Translations under genes and position numbers: made by a program | Part shown: positions 45,431-53,578 of the stretch, one piece after another | How positions within the stretch are numbered: position 1 is the stretch's first letter | Layout of the letters: each line of letters starts with the position of its first letter | NCBI GenBank assembly: GCA_963711675.1 | Contig: CAVQFB010000004.1 | Span: 372,001 to 436,000, forward strand | DNA from: CAVQFB01 sp963711675 | Lineage (GTDB): Bacteria; Acidobacteriota; Terriglobia; Terriglobales; Acidobacteriaceae | DNA: 64,000 bases | Direction: 5' to 3' | The notes under the pieces: model-generated | The model's database searches: none | What the model was told of the DNA's origin: nothing | What the model saw: the letters and a program-made list of their open reading frames with translations, nothing else

Positions 45431-45662
45431 ATGGCGTCGGAGCGGCAGGACAAGGACAAGTACACGCACGCAGAGGTCAGGTTCGAGCACCCCGCGAGGG
45501 GGAAGAATACCTGCGACGAGTGCGCACACTTCATCCGTGGGTGGGTCGCTGGGCGGCTGGCATGTTGGTGGCTGCGAGATCGTGAAGGATCCGATCGAGC
45601 CGGAGGAATGGTGTAATAAATTTAACGCCTCCCTAGTTAAGCCGTTGAAAACGCTAAACTGA
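45431..45662 (+). pseudogene. HiPIP-like four-cysteine protein, one frameshift
   Basis: Begins at ATG 45431: KYTHAEVRFEHPARGKNTC, then CDECAHFIRG. After a one-base shift in the G-rich stretch around 45545-45565 it continues GGWHVGGCEIVKDPIEPEEW and CNKF, ending at TGA 45662. The four cysteines (C-x2-C ... C ... WC-x2-F) fit the high-potential iron-sulfur protein pattern, also seen in short phage and mobile-element proteins. Restored length ~77 aa. No signal peptide. Confidence 0.55.
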
Positions 45663-45844
45663 CATCACGGCTGACGCCGATGGCGGCGTGGATATCCATT
45701 CTTCACTGCACCAATTTTGAGCAATTGACCCTGCTCTGACGCAGGCGTAGCTTTCGCTTTATAAGAGTCCACAAAGCTAAGGTTTATCGTCCTTCAGGTG
45801 AGTCTTCTCTGCCTCGCCCGCGGAACGTCAGAAGGGAGTCCCTC

Positions 45845-46036
45845 ATGCCAAAAGATCGGACCCAGAAGCCAACCGCAAAGATAGCTATTGAATCGAACCC
45901 AAACCTCGAAGAAGAAATTCGCCGCCTCGCCTATGAGTTCTACGAGGAGCGCGGCCGGGAAGACGGCCGTGACGTGGAAGACTGGCTCCGTGCCAAATGG
46001 GGCATAAAGACCTCCCCCTGGACAGGTCAATTCTAG
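45845..46036 (+). CDS. DUF2934 domain protein
   Basis: A 63-aa soluble protein. The core IRRLAYEFYEERGREDGRDV followed by EDWLRAKWG is the DUF2934 signature, a short helical domain widespread in Acidobacteriota and Proteobacteria whose role is unknown. ATG 45845 has GAAGGGAG upstream. No operon partner is evident. Confidence 0.8.
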   Translation: MPKDRTQKPTAKIAIESNPNLEEEIRRLAYEFYEERGREDGRDVEDWLRAKWGIKTSPWTGQF

Positions 46037-46306
46037 ACCTCCAGGTTGGTGGGTTCAATGCCACTGAGGCATGTATTCCCGCGTTCCTAAATTCTACGGT
46101 AGTGCAATCGTTGGAACCTTCGTCCGGAGGATGATAGCGCGGTCGTATTCTCGGCCTTGTATTGAGCTGTCGCACTGCTCTGCGGCAAGCCGCCAGCGCC
46201 CCGCTGTTTTGTGAGTCCTTTCGTCGGCTCCCACACGTCTTGACGGACCCTCATGCGGTCTATACGTCAACGGGGAGCCGACGAAAAGGCTCAGTCCTCG
46301 CATCGT

Positions 46307-46792
46307 TCATTGCGACCCCGGCGCTGGCAGGTATGCCAACGCAAGCGCCGCTGCCATGAAAATGCTGATGCGGTAATGCTCCGGTTTCCATGGTTTGCGT
46401 CGCGGAGGAAGGAATGATGACAAGGCAGGAATGCGTTCCGCGACACGCGAGGCCAGTTCGTCCTTATTGTTGACGTTTGGGAACGCGTGTCTGAGCGCCT
46501 CACCCGAACTGAGGCGCAGCGAAATAGAGTACGCACTCGCAAGCTTCCGGAGCACAGTCGTGATCCTTGAGATCCCAGCTGCCGGTTGCCGTACGAGCAC
46601 CACACGCGGCCAGTGTTCCTCGATTAGCAACTTCAGCTTCATTTTCATGGGTATCTTTACCGCATTTATGCCATGTCGGAAACTGCGTACTCCCCAATCG
46701 ATAATGTGACCCGAACCGTCAAAGACAACAAACCCAAAACTTTGAGGATGCATATCAAGCGCGAGAATTTTCCCTTCCTTGCGGTTGTTCAT
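46307..46792 (-). CDS. RuvC/RNase H-fold nuclease-like protein
   Basis: A 161-aa protein with the opening strand and acidic residue of a RuvC-like Holliday-junction resolvase (ILALDMHPQSFGFVVFDGSG), a second acidic segment (KLKLLIEEHWPRVVLVRQ), and a C-terminal helix with ISIFMAAALALAYL resembling the helix that carries the last catalytic acid. That last Asp is not obvious, so activity is uncertain. Its ATG overlaps the stop of the upstream XRE gene (ATGA), so the pair is translationally coupled. The neighbour is a large serine recombinase. Confidence 0.55.
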   Translation of the reverse strand: MNNRKEGKILALDMHPQSFGFVVFDGSGHIIDWGVRSFRHGINAVKIPMKMKLKLLIEEHWPRVVLVRQPAAGISRITTVLRKLASAYSISLRLSSGEALRHAFPNVNNKDELASRVAERIPALSSFLPPRRKPWKPEHYRISIFMAAALALAYLPAPGSQ

Positions 46793-47181
46793 GCCGAAGG
46801 GGGCTGATTGTGAGCGCTCGACCAGCGGTCGTTGAGCCAGCGAAGTTTCCGCATGTCTCTCGCGGTGCTCCGATGCTCTTCTTGTTTACTCTCGAGTCGC
46901 GCCCGTAATTTACCGATTCGCGCGAATACTCCGTTGTCGATCCTCATCTGAGTGCCTGCAAACAAAATTCCCAAAGGAACCCCGAAGATTGCCGTGAGGG
47001 CCAATGCCGTCCGCAGAGGCGGCAACCGATGTCCTCGTTCGTACCGGGATACCTTGCCGCCATCTTCCGTGCCCAGCAGGAACGCCACCTCGTCTTCGCT
47101 GAGACCAGACTTCCGTCGATACGATCGGAGATAATTGGTGACGCGAGAAAACATGGTGAGGGGAGACGATAGGTTCGGCAC
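46789..47181 (-). CDS. XRE-family DNA-binding protein
   Basis: A 130-aa regulator: helix-turn-helix domain VTNYLRSYRRKSGLSEDEVA, then FLLGTEDGGKVSRYERGHRL, followed by a hydrophobic stretch (ALALTAIFGVPLGILFAGT) and a charged coiled-coil tail. The initiator is either GTG 47181 or ATG 47154. It overlaps the RuvC-like gene by four bases. It could regulate the pair or the divergent recombinase unit. Confidence 0.72.
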   Translation of the reverse strand: MPNLSSPLTMFSRVTNYLRSYRRKSGLSEDEVAFLLGTEDGGKVSRYERGHRLPPLRTALALTAIFGVPLGILFAGTQMRIDNGVFARIGKLRARLESKQEEHRSTARDMRKLRWLNDRWSSAHNQPPSA

Positions 47182-47456
47182 TACGACTGTTTGCTTCAGC
47201 CTAGCGGAAAATACTCATTGGCCTAGGCAGGAGTGTTTGCCGGAAGCGGCAGGAAATCCGCAGGTAGGCTGTATTTACGGGCCAAATACGTCCGGAAGGT
47301 CACCACGGGCTATTCAGCCCAAAATCGCACAGATTAAAGCACAAAAATGCATGCTCGTCAAAGTCCGCAATTCGTCCTTGGTGTGCGGCATAGGCTTGCC
47401 GCATCGGGCAAGTAATCCTACCTACCCCATGCCGTTTAGCCGCGTAGCATTTAAAG

Positions 47457-47666
47457 ATGCCTACCCATTCGCGGAAAAATCCGGCGGATCTCAAAGACGC
47501 CGCGCTCCAGGCGGAGATGCAGACAATGGCCGAGCTTCTGCTTGGCCTCTACGAACGCGAGCGCGGAACCCTAGCGCAGAAAGAGCCAACCAGGCCCGTT
47601 GACAAGCCCAAGGCCGGCGGTACGATGAACGATGAAAGGTCGAACAACACAAACGTACTCGGATGA
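47457..47666 (+). CDS. Small protein preceding the serine recombinase
   Basis: A 69-aa polar protein (LKDAALQAEMQTMAELLLGL forms an amphipathic helix), with a disordered C-terminal half. The stop overlaps the recombinase ATG (ATGA at 47663-47666), so the two are translationally coupled. It may be a directionality or accessory factor; no family is recognised. Confidence 0.5.
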   Translation: MPTHSRKNPADLKDAALQAEMQTMAELLLGLYERERGTLAQKEPTRPVDKPKAGGTMNDERSNNTNVLG

Positions 47667-49264
47667 AGCACGGCATCATCTATTGCCGGGTTTCGTCCAA
47701 GGAGCAGATCGAAGGAACGAGCCTCGAATCGCAAGAACTTGCCTGTCGCGAATTCGCCCGGACGCAAGGAATCGCCGTCTTGAAAATATTTGTCGGTCGT
47801 GGTGAGTCGGCAAAGTTTGCCGACCGGCCCGAGCTGCTGGAACTCCTCGACTACTGCCGCAGACATAGGAATGAAATCGACACGCTGCTGGTTTGGAAGC
47901 TGGATCGGCTGGCCCGTAACGTAAATGATCACTTCAACATCAAGGCTACGCTTCTGAAATACGGCATCACCGTCGTATCCGTCACGGAACCCATCGGCGC
48001 AAATCCCGAAGGCAATCTGTTGGAGACCATTCTCGCGGGCTTTGCCCAGTTCGACAATGACGTTCGGGCGATGCGCACGGTTCAAGGGATGCGGCGCAAG
48101 CTCCAGGAGGGAATATTTCCCTGGAAACCGCCGCTCGGGTACCGCAGTCCTCAGGCGGCCACGGAAAAGAAACTCGCACCCGACGAACCTGACCAACCCG
48201 TTTTCGGACTCCTGCAAAGAGCATGGAAATCATTCGCGACCGGTGCGTACACAAAAGCGGAAATTAAGCGTCTCATGACGAACTGGGGAATTCTGACCCG
48301 CAAGGGCGAACCGATCAGCGACCAATCGCTCGATAACCTGTTTCGAAACAGATACTACGCAGGCGTCCTCATCGATCCCTGGTCAGGCGAAGAATCTGAA
48401 GGCAAGCATCTGCCCATGGTGACGCGAGAGGAATTCGCGCGGGTGCAGCAGACTATTGAGAAACGGAATCGTTCGCTTCCTCACCATCGTATAAGGGACG
48501 AGTTTCCGTTGCGCGGAACCGTTCGTTGTCCCGCGTGCACACGGTACATGACATCAAGCTTCTCCCGCGGACGACGCGACTCCTACCCCTACTATCGCTG
48601 CATCAATCGGCAATGCGGCAATGGGAAAAGCTACGCGGCAGCGGCAGTCCATGACGAATTCAGGGCATGGTTGAGCAGTATCACGCCGAAGGAAGAACTG
48701 ATATCCGATCTACAGAAAACGATTCTCGCAGCCGCTGAAGAGCGTCAACGCGGACGCCGGGCACATGTGGAGCGGCAGAAGGATCAGGCCTCGCGGATTT
48801 CTGGACAAGTCAAGCAGCTCATCGCGATGAGGGCACAAAATCTGATTACCGACAACGAGTTCCTCGCCGAAAAAAAAGCCTTGGTCGCAAAGCAAGATGC
48901 CCTCGAAGGAGCATCAAGGGATCTGGGAGTGTCAGTGGCGGCTATTCGAGAACACATGGAGAAAGTGATAGGACCGCTTGGCGATCTGGCCAGCACCTGG
49001 GACCGATTGACTGCCGCAGAAAAGCAGCGGTTCCATCAACGTGTGCTTCCGGTGGGTTTTGTCACCGGACAGATTGGAACCGCCGAATTGGGGCTTCTTT
49101 TCAGGTTTTTTCGGCAGTCTGAACCACCGATTTCACATGGGGTGCCCCCCACGGTTGAGAGTTGGAACCAGCTCTTGCAAGAAATAAAGGCCTTCGCGAG
49201 CCTTTTCGATCACTCCAAGGACGAAGAAAATGACTTCATAAACCCGGTTCGAACAATTTCATAA
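47663..49264 (+). CDS. Large serine recombinase
   Basis: A 533-aa site-specific recombinase. Residues 1-150 are the resolvase catalytic domain with nucleophile Ser in IIYCRVSSKEQIEGTS and the active-site Arg cluster in KLDRLARNVNDH. A recombinase domain follows (FPWKPPLGYRSP, DNLFRNRYYAGVLIDPW), then a zinc ribbon (RCPACTRYM ... CINRQCGNG) and a long coiled coil. Such enzymes integrate phages and mobile islands at att sites and are reversed by a directionality factor. No lesion is seen. The 3' end of the gene is repeated at 51473, so the enzyme's own gene end lies at one edge of a cargo segment. Confidence 0.9.
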   Translation: MKHGIIYCRVSSKEQIEGTSLESQELACREFARTQGIAVLKIFVGRGESAKFADRPELLELLDYCRRHRNEIDTLLVWKLDRLARNVNDHFNIKATLLKYGITVVSVTEPIGANPEGNLLETILAGFAQFDNDVRAMRTVQGMRRKLQEGIFPWKPPLGYRSPQAATEKKLAPDEPDQPVFGLLQRAWKSFATGAYTKAEIKRLMTNWGILTRKGEPISDQSLDNLFRNRYYAGVLIDPWSGEESEGKHLPMVTREEFARVQQTIEKRNRSLPHHRIRDEFPLRGTVRCPACTRYMTSSFSRGRRDSYPYYRCINRQCGNGKSYAAAAVHDEFRAWLSSITPKEELISDLQKTILAAAEERQRGRRAHVERQKDQASRISGQVKQLIAMRAQNLITDNEFLAEKKALVAKQDALEGASRDLGVSVAAIREHMEKVIGPLGDLASTWDRLTAAEKQRFHQRVLPVGFVTGQIGTAELGLLFRFFRQSEPPISHGVPPTVESWNQLLQEIKAFASLFDHSKDEENDFINPVRTIS

Positions 49265-49290
49265 GAATAGACCCCGTCAGGTCAGTTGGA
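49226..49290 (+). repeat. Direct repeat, copy A (recombinase 3' end)
   Basis: The first 28 bases match copy B (51473-51538) exactly, the next ~37 with seven differences and one 1-base gap. It spans the last ~11 codons of the serine recombinase and ~26 bp beyond. Together the copies frame a 2.2-kb cargo segment. Confidence 0.85.
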
Positions 49291-49529
49291 ACCGCTCTCC
49301 CCGAGCGCGAGCTTTCTGTTGCTTTACCTCGATGGTGCCCCCGACCGGGGGACCAGAAGTGTAGGCGCGAATTGTGGCGAAGAAAAAGCCAAGCCGGGCA
49401 CCTTCGCTAGTGTGTTGAAGAAGCTGCCCGAGCAGCTCACCGGATCAGATGTGCAGATTAGCGCGCCGAACCGGAGCGCCTGCTTCGGGCGTTGTACACT
49501 TCTTTCGGGTAGTCTAATCACAATTATGA
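49265..49529. other. Short spacer, no gene
   Basis: About 265 bp between the recombinase and the first cargo gene. No credible ORF; contains the rest of repeat copy A and presumably the cargo promoter. Confidence 0.4.
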
Positions 49530-50297
49530 ATGGCAATGAGCAGCGTGATCAGTGATGCACAGTCCTCCTCCGTGAGGCGACCAATGGACAAAGATGCTTT
49601 AGAAGGACTTATCTCGGTGCTCGACAATTGGGCAGCGGTCTTTACCCTGCTAGTAGTGATTGGCGTCGGCGGAGAATTGGTGATACACGTGATGTCATCA
49701 CGTGCAAACAAGAAACTGATTGCATTGCAAAAAAGCGAAGCCCTTGCACAAGAGGCGGAAATTGCTAGATTGCACAGGGAAACCGAACTTGAACGCTCAG
49801 CACGCGTCGAATTGGAGGCTAGGGTTGCATGGCGGAGACTGTCAAAAGAGCAACAATCGGTGATTGCCGACCATCTCAAGCAATTTTCGGGTATGAGAGT
49901 CGGCGTATCGTATCTCGGAGGCAACCCTGAAGCGTCGCAATTCGCAGACGATATTGCGGCAACATTACAGGCGGCACAGTGCAACATATATCCACTAGAA
50001 CCATTCTCCCTATTTGGAGGGTTTGGCGGCGGGGTATACCCATTGCATCCATCAACAGGTGTGAATGTTTCAACAACCGGAGAGAGGAGTCGGGAAGCAA
50101 GCGAAGCAATACAGCACGATCTGTGCTCCATGGGCTTTGATACTGCGATCACACCGAAACCCCCGGTTACTAAAACTGATGGAACTGAGCCTAAAGTTGA
50201 CGTGGTGGTCCTGGTCGTCGCCAGACCTATTGCTCCACAGGGAGCAGCAAAACTCACAATCAACGCCAAAACAAGAACCTGCACTAGCAGCCAATGA
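49530..50297 (+). CDS. Membrane-anchored coiled-coil protein with C-terminal nucleotide-fold-like domain
   Basis: A 255-aa cargo protein. Around residue 37 there is one membrane helix (AAVFTLLVVIGVGGELVIHV), then a ~60-residue coiled coil (LIALQKSEALAQEAEIARLH). The C-terminal half alternates strands and helices (MRVGVSYLGGNPEASQFADD, AIQHDLCSMGFDTAI, VDVVVLVVARP), like a Rossmann- or TIR-like fold that may sense or signal. No catalytic residues can be assigned. The architecture recurs as an uncharacterised cargo protein on islands; I do not name a family. Confidence 0.65.
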   Translation: MAMSSVISDAQSSSVRRPMDKDALEGLISVLDNWAAVFTLLVVIGVGGELVIHVMSSRANKKLIALQKSEALAQEAEIARLHRETELERSARVELEARVAWRRLSKEQQSVIADHLKQFSGMRVGVSYLGGNPEASQFADDIAATLQAAQCNIYPLEPFSLFGGFGGGVYPLHPSTGVNVSTTGERSREASEAIQHDLCSMGFDTAITPKPPVTKTDGTEPKVDVVVLVVARPIAPQGAAKLTINAKTRTCTSSQ

Positions 50298-50685
50298 ACC
50301 CTGTGGACGCGAAACGGCACCACTACCCGTTCGCTCGTCCCTTGCCGCCTGCGGAACTGAGACACCTTCTTCCCGTGACAGGTGCTATTCGATCATCTTG
50401 GGACTGTTGATTGGTCGATCGTTTAGGTTTCTTGGTGCATCAAATGAAGCAAAGCGAAAATTTATTGGGCGAAACAAAGCTGAGGCATCCGTTGGCATCC
50501 AAACGTGCCTTATGTAATTTGCGCCTTTCGTGATGTTGACGAAATCTGACTGGGGAGTAAAGTTGTAACTGGTTGATTTGTCAATACCTTAGAAAGGGGA
50601 TGGCCAAAAGGAAGCAGTTCTAACACTTGCCGGTGAGTGGATGCTGGTGCTAAAGTTTCCAGCTTCTTCCTCCAGAAAGACGCGC
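50298..50685. other. Spacer without a supported gene
   Basis: About 390 bp of A+T-richer sequence. Frames here are shadows of neighbours or lack a ribosome-binding site. Probably the promoter of the two-gene cassette. Confidence 0.4.
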
Positions 50686-51006
50686 ATGCCGACAAGTAGT
50701 TCCGCCACGCTAAAGGCCATACACGCAACGATGGATGTAGAAACTCCGGTCTTTGCAAATGCAAAGGCAAAAATCGCCTGGGAAATCGGCCGGCAAGTTT
50801 CTCAGATCACGCCGAGTTTGCCTACCGAAGCGCCAACGATGAGAGCGAGCAAAATTGAATTTGCCGAACCTCACAAAACGCGAGGGACCTATGCGGTCTT
50901 ATTTTTGGGCACCGTCGTGGGCACTGAGCAAGAAGGAGTTTTTGTAGTGCCGGAACGGACACTTGTCGCTCTGCAGAAAATGCGCATTCCTTATCGGGAA
51001 ATCTGA
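50686..51006 (+). CDS. Cassette gene A: small protein with conserved C-terminal motif
   Basis: Start at ATG 50686; the frame extends further upstream without a better signal. The ~106-aa product is soluble. Its C-terminal part, GTYAVLFLGTVVGTEQEGVF followed by VVPERTLVALQKMRIPYREI, aligns by eye with that of the 60161-60367 gene (DGFALLISMGQVQ ... YVVGPEHIAMLDRAGIQYEL). In both loci a gene of a second shared type follows directly. I infer a two-gene cassette, possibly toxin-immunity or toxin-antitoxin. The biochemical role is unknown. Confidence 0.6.
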   Translation: MPTSSSATLKAIHATMDVETPVFANAKAKIAWEIGRQVSQITPSLPTEAPTMRASKIEFAEPHKTRGTYAVLFLGTVVGTEQEGVFVVPERTLVALQKMRIPYREI

Positions 51007-51030
51007 TTCGGAATTTTAGCCGCACGCCGA

Positions 51031-51420
51031 ATGGCTCATTACGTACGATTCGAAATCTACATTCCCGTCGCTTACAAGGTCAAAGAACCTGACCCAATAG
51101 GCCATAAGTTGCGTGAGGTTACTCACGCGCTCGACGATCAGCTAATCGCTCGTTTCATCAAAAACACTTGTGACAATTACGAAGGCATAACCCAAGCACA
51201 CCCCTTGGCTCCTCCGTTGTACGCTGGATGGTGGAAGAAGAAAGGTAAGCCTCTGGCCATCGACCATCTCACTTTTCTTTTTGGTCTCGTTCGAATTGAC
51301 CAGAGTCTACCGGCTCGCAAATTTTTCGAGACTTGGAAGCAACGCATTGAAGGAGAGGAGCACCAGGATCTGATTCTGTTGGTGTTTTATCCCGTTCAAA
51401 CGATTGGCGACTTCTTTTAG
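51031..51420 (+). CDS. Cassette gene B: partner protein
   Basis: A 129-aa soluble protein 24 bp after gene A. Its features, HYVRFEIYIPVAYKVKEPD, PPLYAGWWKKKGKPLAIDH and DLILLVFYPVQTIGDFF, parallel the protein at 59730-60086 (LYRFDIYVSLADRAGVP, NPIYDGFWKSPKSRKVARDK, EKLLITVHELQTL) along the whole length. The pair of loci therefore holds paralogous A-B modules. A strong terminator follows 20 bases after the stop, so A and B are one transcript. Function unknown; immunity or antitoxin protein is a working guess. Confidence 0.62.
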   Translation: MAHYVRFEIYIPVAYKVKEPDPIGHKLREVTHALDDQLIARFIKNTCDNYEGITQAHPLAPPLYAGWWKKKGKPLAIDHLTFLFGLVRIDQSLPARKFFETWKQRIEGEEHQDLILLVFYPVQTIGDFF

Positions 51421-51440
51421 CCCTGGCAACTTCGAATTTC

Positions 51441-51470
51441 GGACCGTCCCTGACAACGGTCCTTTTATTT
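51441..51470 (+). terminator. Rho-independent terminator of the cassette
   Basis: GGACCGT (51441-51447) pairs with ACGGTCC (51456-51462) around an 8-base loop, followed by TTTTATTT. It ends the A-B transcript and abuts repeat copy B at 51473. Confidence 0.85.
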
Positions 51471-51472
51471 TG

Positions 51473-51538
51473 GAAAATGACTTCATAAACCCGGTTCGAA
51501 GAACTTCACAAGAATAGACCGCGGTCAGGCCTGTTGGA
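51473..51538 (+). repeat. Direct repeat, copy B (second copy of the recombinase 3' end)
   Basis: Reproduces the last codons of the serine recombinase gene (ENDFINPVR, then diverging) with no gene attached. Same orientation as copy A. It could be an attachment-site scar or the end of a second, deleted recombinase. Confidence 0.85.
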
Positions 51539-51730
51539 TCCCGCATCACGCTAATGGGGTTGCTTTTTGCGCACCTCAGGATGGTTCGCACCGGTCGGCG
51601 TTTGCCGCGAGCCGCGATTGATAAATCGTCGGCTCAAGAAATGAAGGTGTTTGCAAACTCCGTCATCAGATGTGCCTCTTGAAAACTGGCGCGATTTGAC
51701 ACAATGCGAACAACTGCTAGTGTGAGAGAA

Positions 51731-51898
51731 ATGGAAAATCGTAGCTCTGCTCAAGACTCAATTCCGCACCCTTTCCCGGTGCGGATGAGTGAACTCTTGG
51801 AAGCGATCCAGCGGCACGAAGCCGAGGTGTTGCGGGAATTCCCGGATATCTATTGGAAGTGGCGCTCAGTCATGGAACTGCTCTCGGAGGATGGGTAG
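51731..51898 (+). CDS. Small acidic helical protein (possible)
   Basis: A ~55-aa frame from ATG 51731 (or 51704). RMSELLEAIQRHEAEVLREF is a well-formed amphipathic helix and the frame ends cleanly at TAG. There is no strong ribosome-binding site. Unknown; could be a mobile-element accessory protein. Confidence 0.4.
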   Translation: MENRSSAQDSIPHPFPVRMSELLEAIQRHEAEVLREFPDIYWKWRSVMELLSEDG

Positions 51899-51950
51899 CA
51901 CCTAGATGCAGATGCTGGTTTGCAACCAGGCGACCCCGGCACCACCGTCT

Positions 51951-52409
51951 CTACTCTTCATCGACCGGAGGATATTGTTCCGGAGCCTTTCCCGTTTTCT
52001 TCAAAATCCTGGGATATGTCGCTTTCGGGTCGGCAACCCCGATGCCGATGAGTTTGACGGCAAACTGCCACGTATCCCCGTAGTCAAAGAGGAACGTCAT
52101 GCTGTCGCCGAGAAGTTTCCAGATGGCGGACACCTTGGTATGTTGCACGCTTTGGGATTGGGGATGGTCGGCGGCAATATCCGGCATGTCGGCGAAGAGC
52201 TCGTACTTGCGCTCCGAACGTAAATAGTCATCGCCCGTACGACTGAAGAACCCGAAGGCGTGGTCGAACTCAAAGCCATGGGCATGTACGATGGCCTCGG
52301 CAAGATCGTAGAGGCTCGAATCCTCATGGACCTCAAGTTCCCTCACTACGCGGGCACCACGTCTCGACCGACCTGCCAAAAGTCTGGTTGTTAGAGTGAA
52401 CGTTTTCAT
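51951..52409 (-). CDS. pRiA4b ORF-3-family protein
   Basis: Start set at ATG 52409 (MKTFTLTTRLLAGRSRRG). The ~152-aa product matches the PRiA4_ORF3 (IS1096 passenger-like) family: VRELEVHEDSSLYDLAEAIV and HAHGFEFDHAFGFF in the first half, TFLFDYGDTWQFAVKLIGIG and the closing YPRILKKTGKAPEQYPP. These proteins are found on plasmids and islands, and their function is not established. Supports a mobile origin for this segment. Confidence 0.75.
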   Translation of the reverse strand: MKTFTLTTRLLAGRSRRGARVVRELEVHEDSSLYDLAEAIVHAHGFEFDHAFGFFSRTGDDYLRSERKYELFADMPDIAADHPQSQSVQHTKVSAIWKLLGDSMTFLFDYGDTWQFAVKLIGIGVADPKATYPRILKKTGKAPEQYPPVDEE

Positions 52410-52642
52410 CGGCTGCGACATTTTTATCCTACTCATCCGGCTCGATTGCGCAAGTTCCAGAAGGTAGCGCATTAACATAGCGACGATAGAAACGGGCCCG
52501 GCATATGCTCAATTGACGAGGATGTTTGCCTTTCGCGGCAACATCTCCTGCCTTTTCTTTCTCCATCCGCGCGGTAAGCTTTCACCACGCTTCGATACGG
52601 GCCTGAGTCGAAGTCAAACCAACTCAGCAGGGCCCAGTTCAA

Positions 52643-53406
52643 ATGGTTGGACCACTGTCATACATAGGCGGGAAGCGCCGCTCGCCAAGCGGGTCATTGA
52701 GATCTTCCCGGAGCACACGACGTATGTCGAGGCATTCGCGGGCGGCGCGCAGGTGTTCTTTCATAAGGAGCCGTCGAAGGTCGAGGTCTTGAACGATCTC
52801 GACGGCGAGATCGTGAACTTCTTCCGCGTCTGCCAGCAGCACTACGAGGAGTTGCTCCGATATTTCCGCTTCGTCGTCGTGAGCCGCGAAGTGGTTTGAG
52901 CTGCTGCAAGCGACCGATCCCGCACACGCTCACCGACATCCAGCGGGCGGCCCGGCACCTGTATCTCCTGAAGAACTGCTTTGCGAGCCTCGTCCGCCAT
53001 CCCAACTATCACTGGCACGTGGTCCAGCCGCCGGGATTCAACCCGGAGCGCCTTCCCGAGCTCATTGAAAACACGCATAAGCGACTGGCGCGGGTGCAGA
53101 TCGAATGCCTGCCCTACGAGGAGGTGCTCAAACGCTACGACCGCCCGACGACGCTTTTCTATCTCGACCCGCCGTATTGGGGACGAAAGCTCTACCGATA
53201 CAACTTCGACGCCGCGGATTTCGAGAGACTGGCGGAGCGGCTCGAGGAGGCTGCAGGGCAAGTTCGTGCTGTCGCTGAACGACGTTCCCGAGGTGCGCGC
53301 GATCTTCAACGGCTTCCGCATCCAGGGAGTCGAGCTCGCCTACACCGCGCAGAAGGAAGCCGGCCGCCGCTACAGCGAAGTGCTCATCACGAATTTCAAG
53401 CCGTAG
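52643..53406 (+). pseudogene. D12-class DNA adenine methylase, multiple frameshifts
   Basis: From ATG 52643: MVGPLSYIGGK (motif at the SAM pocket), then a shift near 52680 to RVIEIFPEHTTYVEAFAGGA, then SKVEVLNDLDGEIVNFFRV. A further shift near 52895 leads to LTDIQRAARHLYLLKNCFAS, HWHVVQPPGFNPERLPELIE and the catalytic motif FYLDPPYWGRKLYRY, and a last shift near 53260 leads to FVLSLNDVPEVRAIF and YSEVLITNFKP, stop at 53406. Intact, it would methylate adenine N6 in a specific site, typical of phages and conjugative elements. Three or more lesions make it non-functional as read. Confidence 0.75.
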
Positions 53407-53578
53407 CCCGGTTCCTGCTCAAGTCTCGACTCATGCTCGTCCTCAGCGCCCAGGGGCTCGGACCACCCGAGCCTTTTGGCTTCGCGTCCTCGTTGCGCAC
53501 TTGTTACCGTTCTCGTCGGCAGCCCCCCCGACACTCAAAGCATGATTAGACTTTCCTCGAACAACTCATCGCTAGTCT

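Noticed and set aside
49291..49302. CTCTCCCCGA, also found in the 3' end of tRNA-Pro, near the recombinase end
   Set aside because: Ten bases are expected by chance about once in windows of this size, and the match does not extend into the T-arm; not accepted as an att site.
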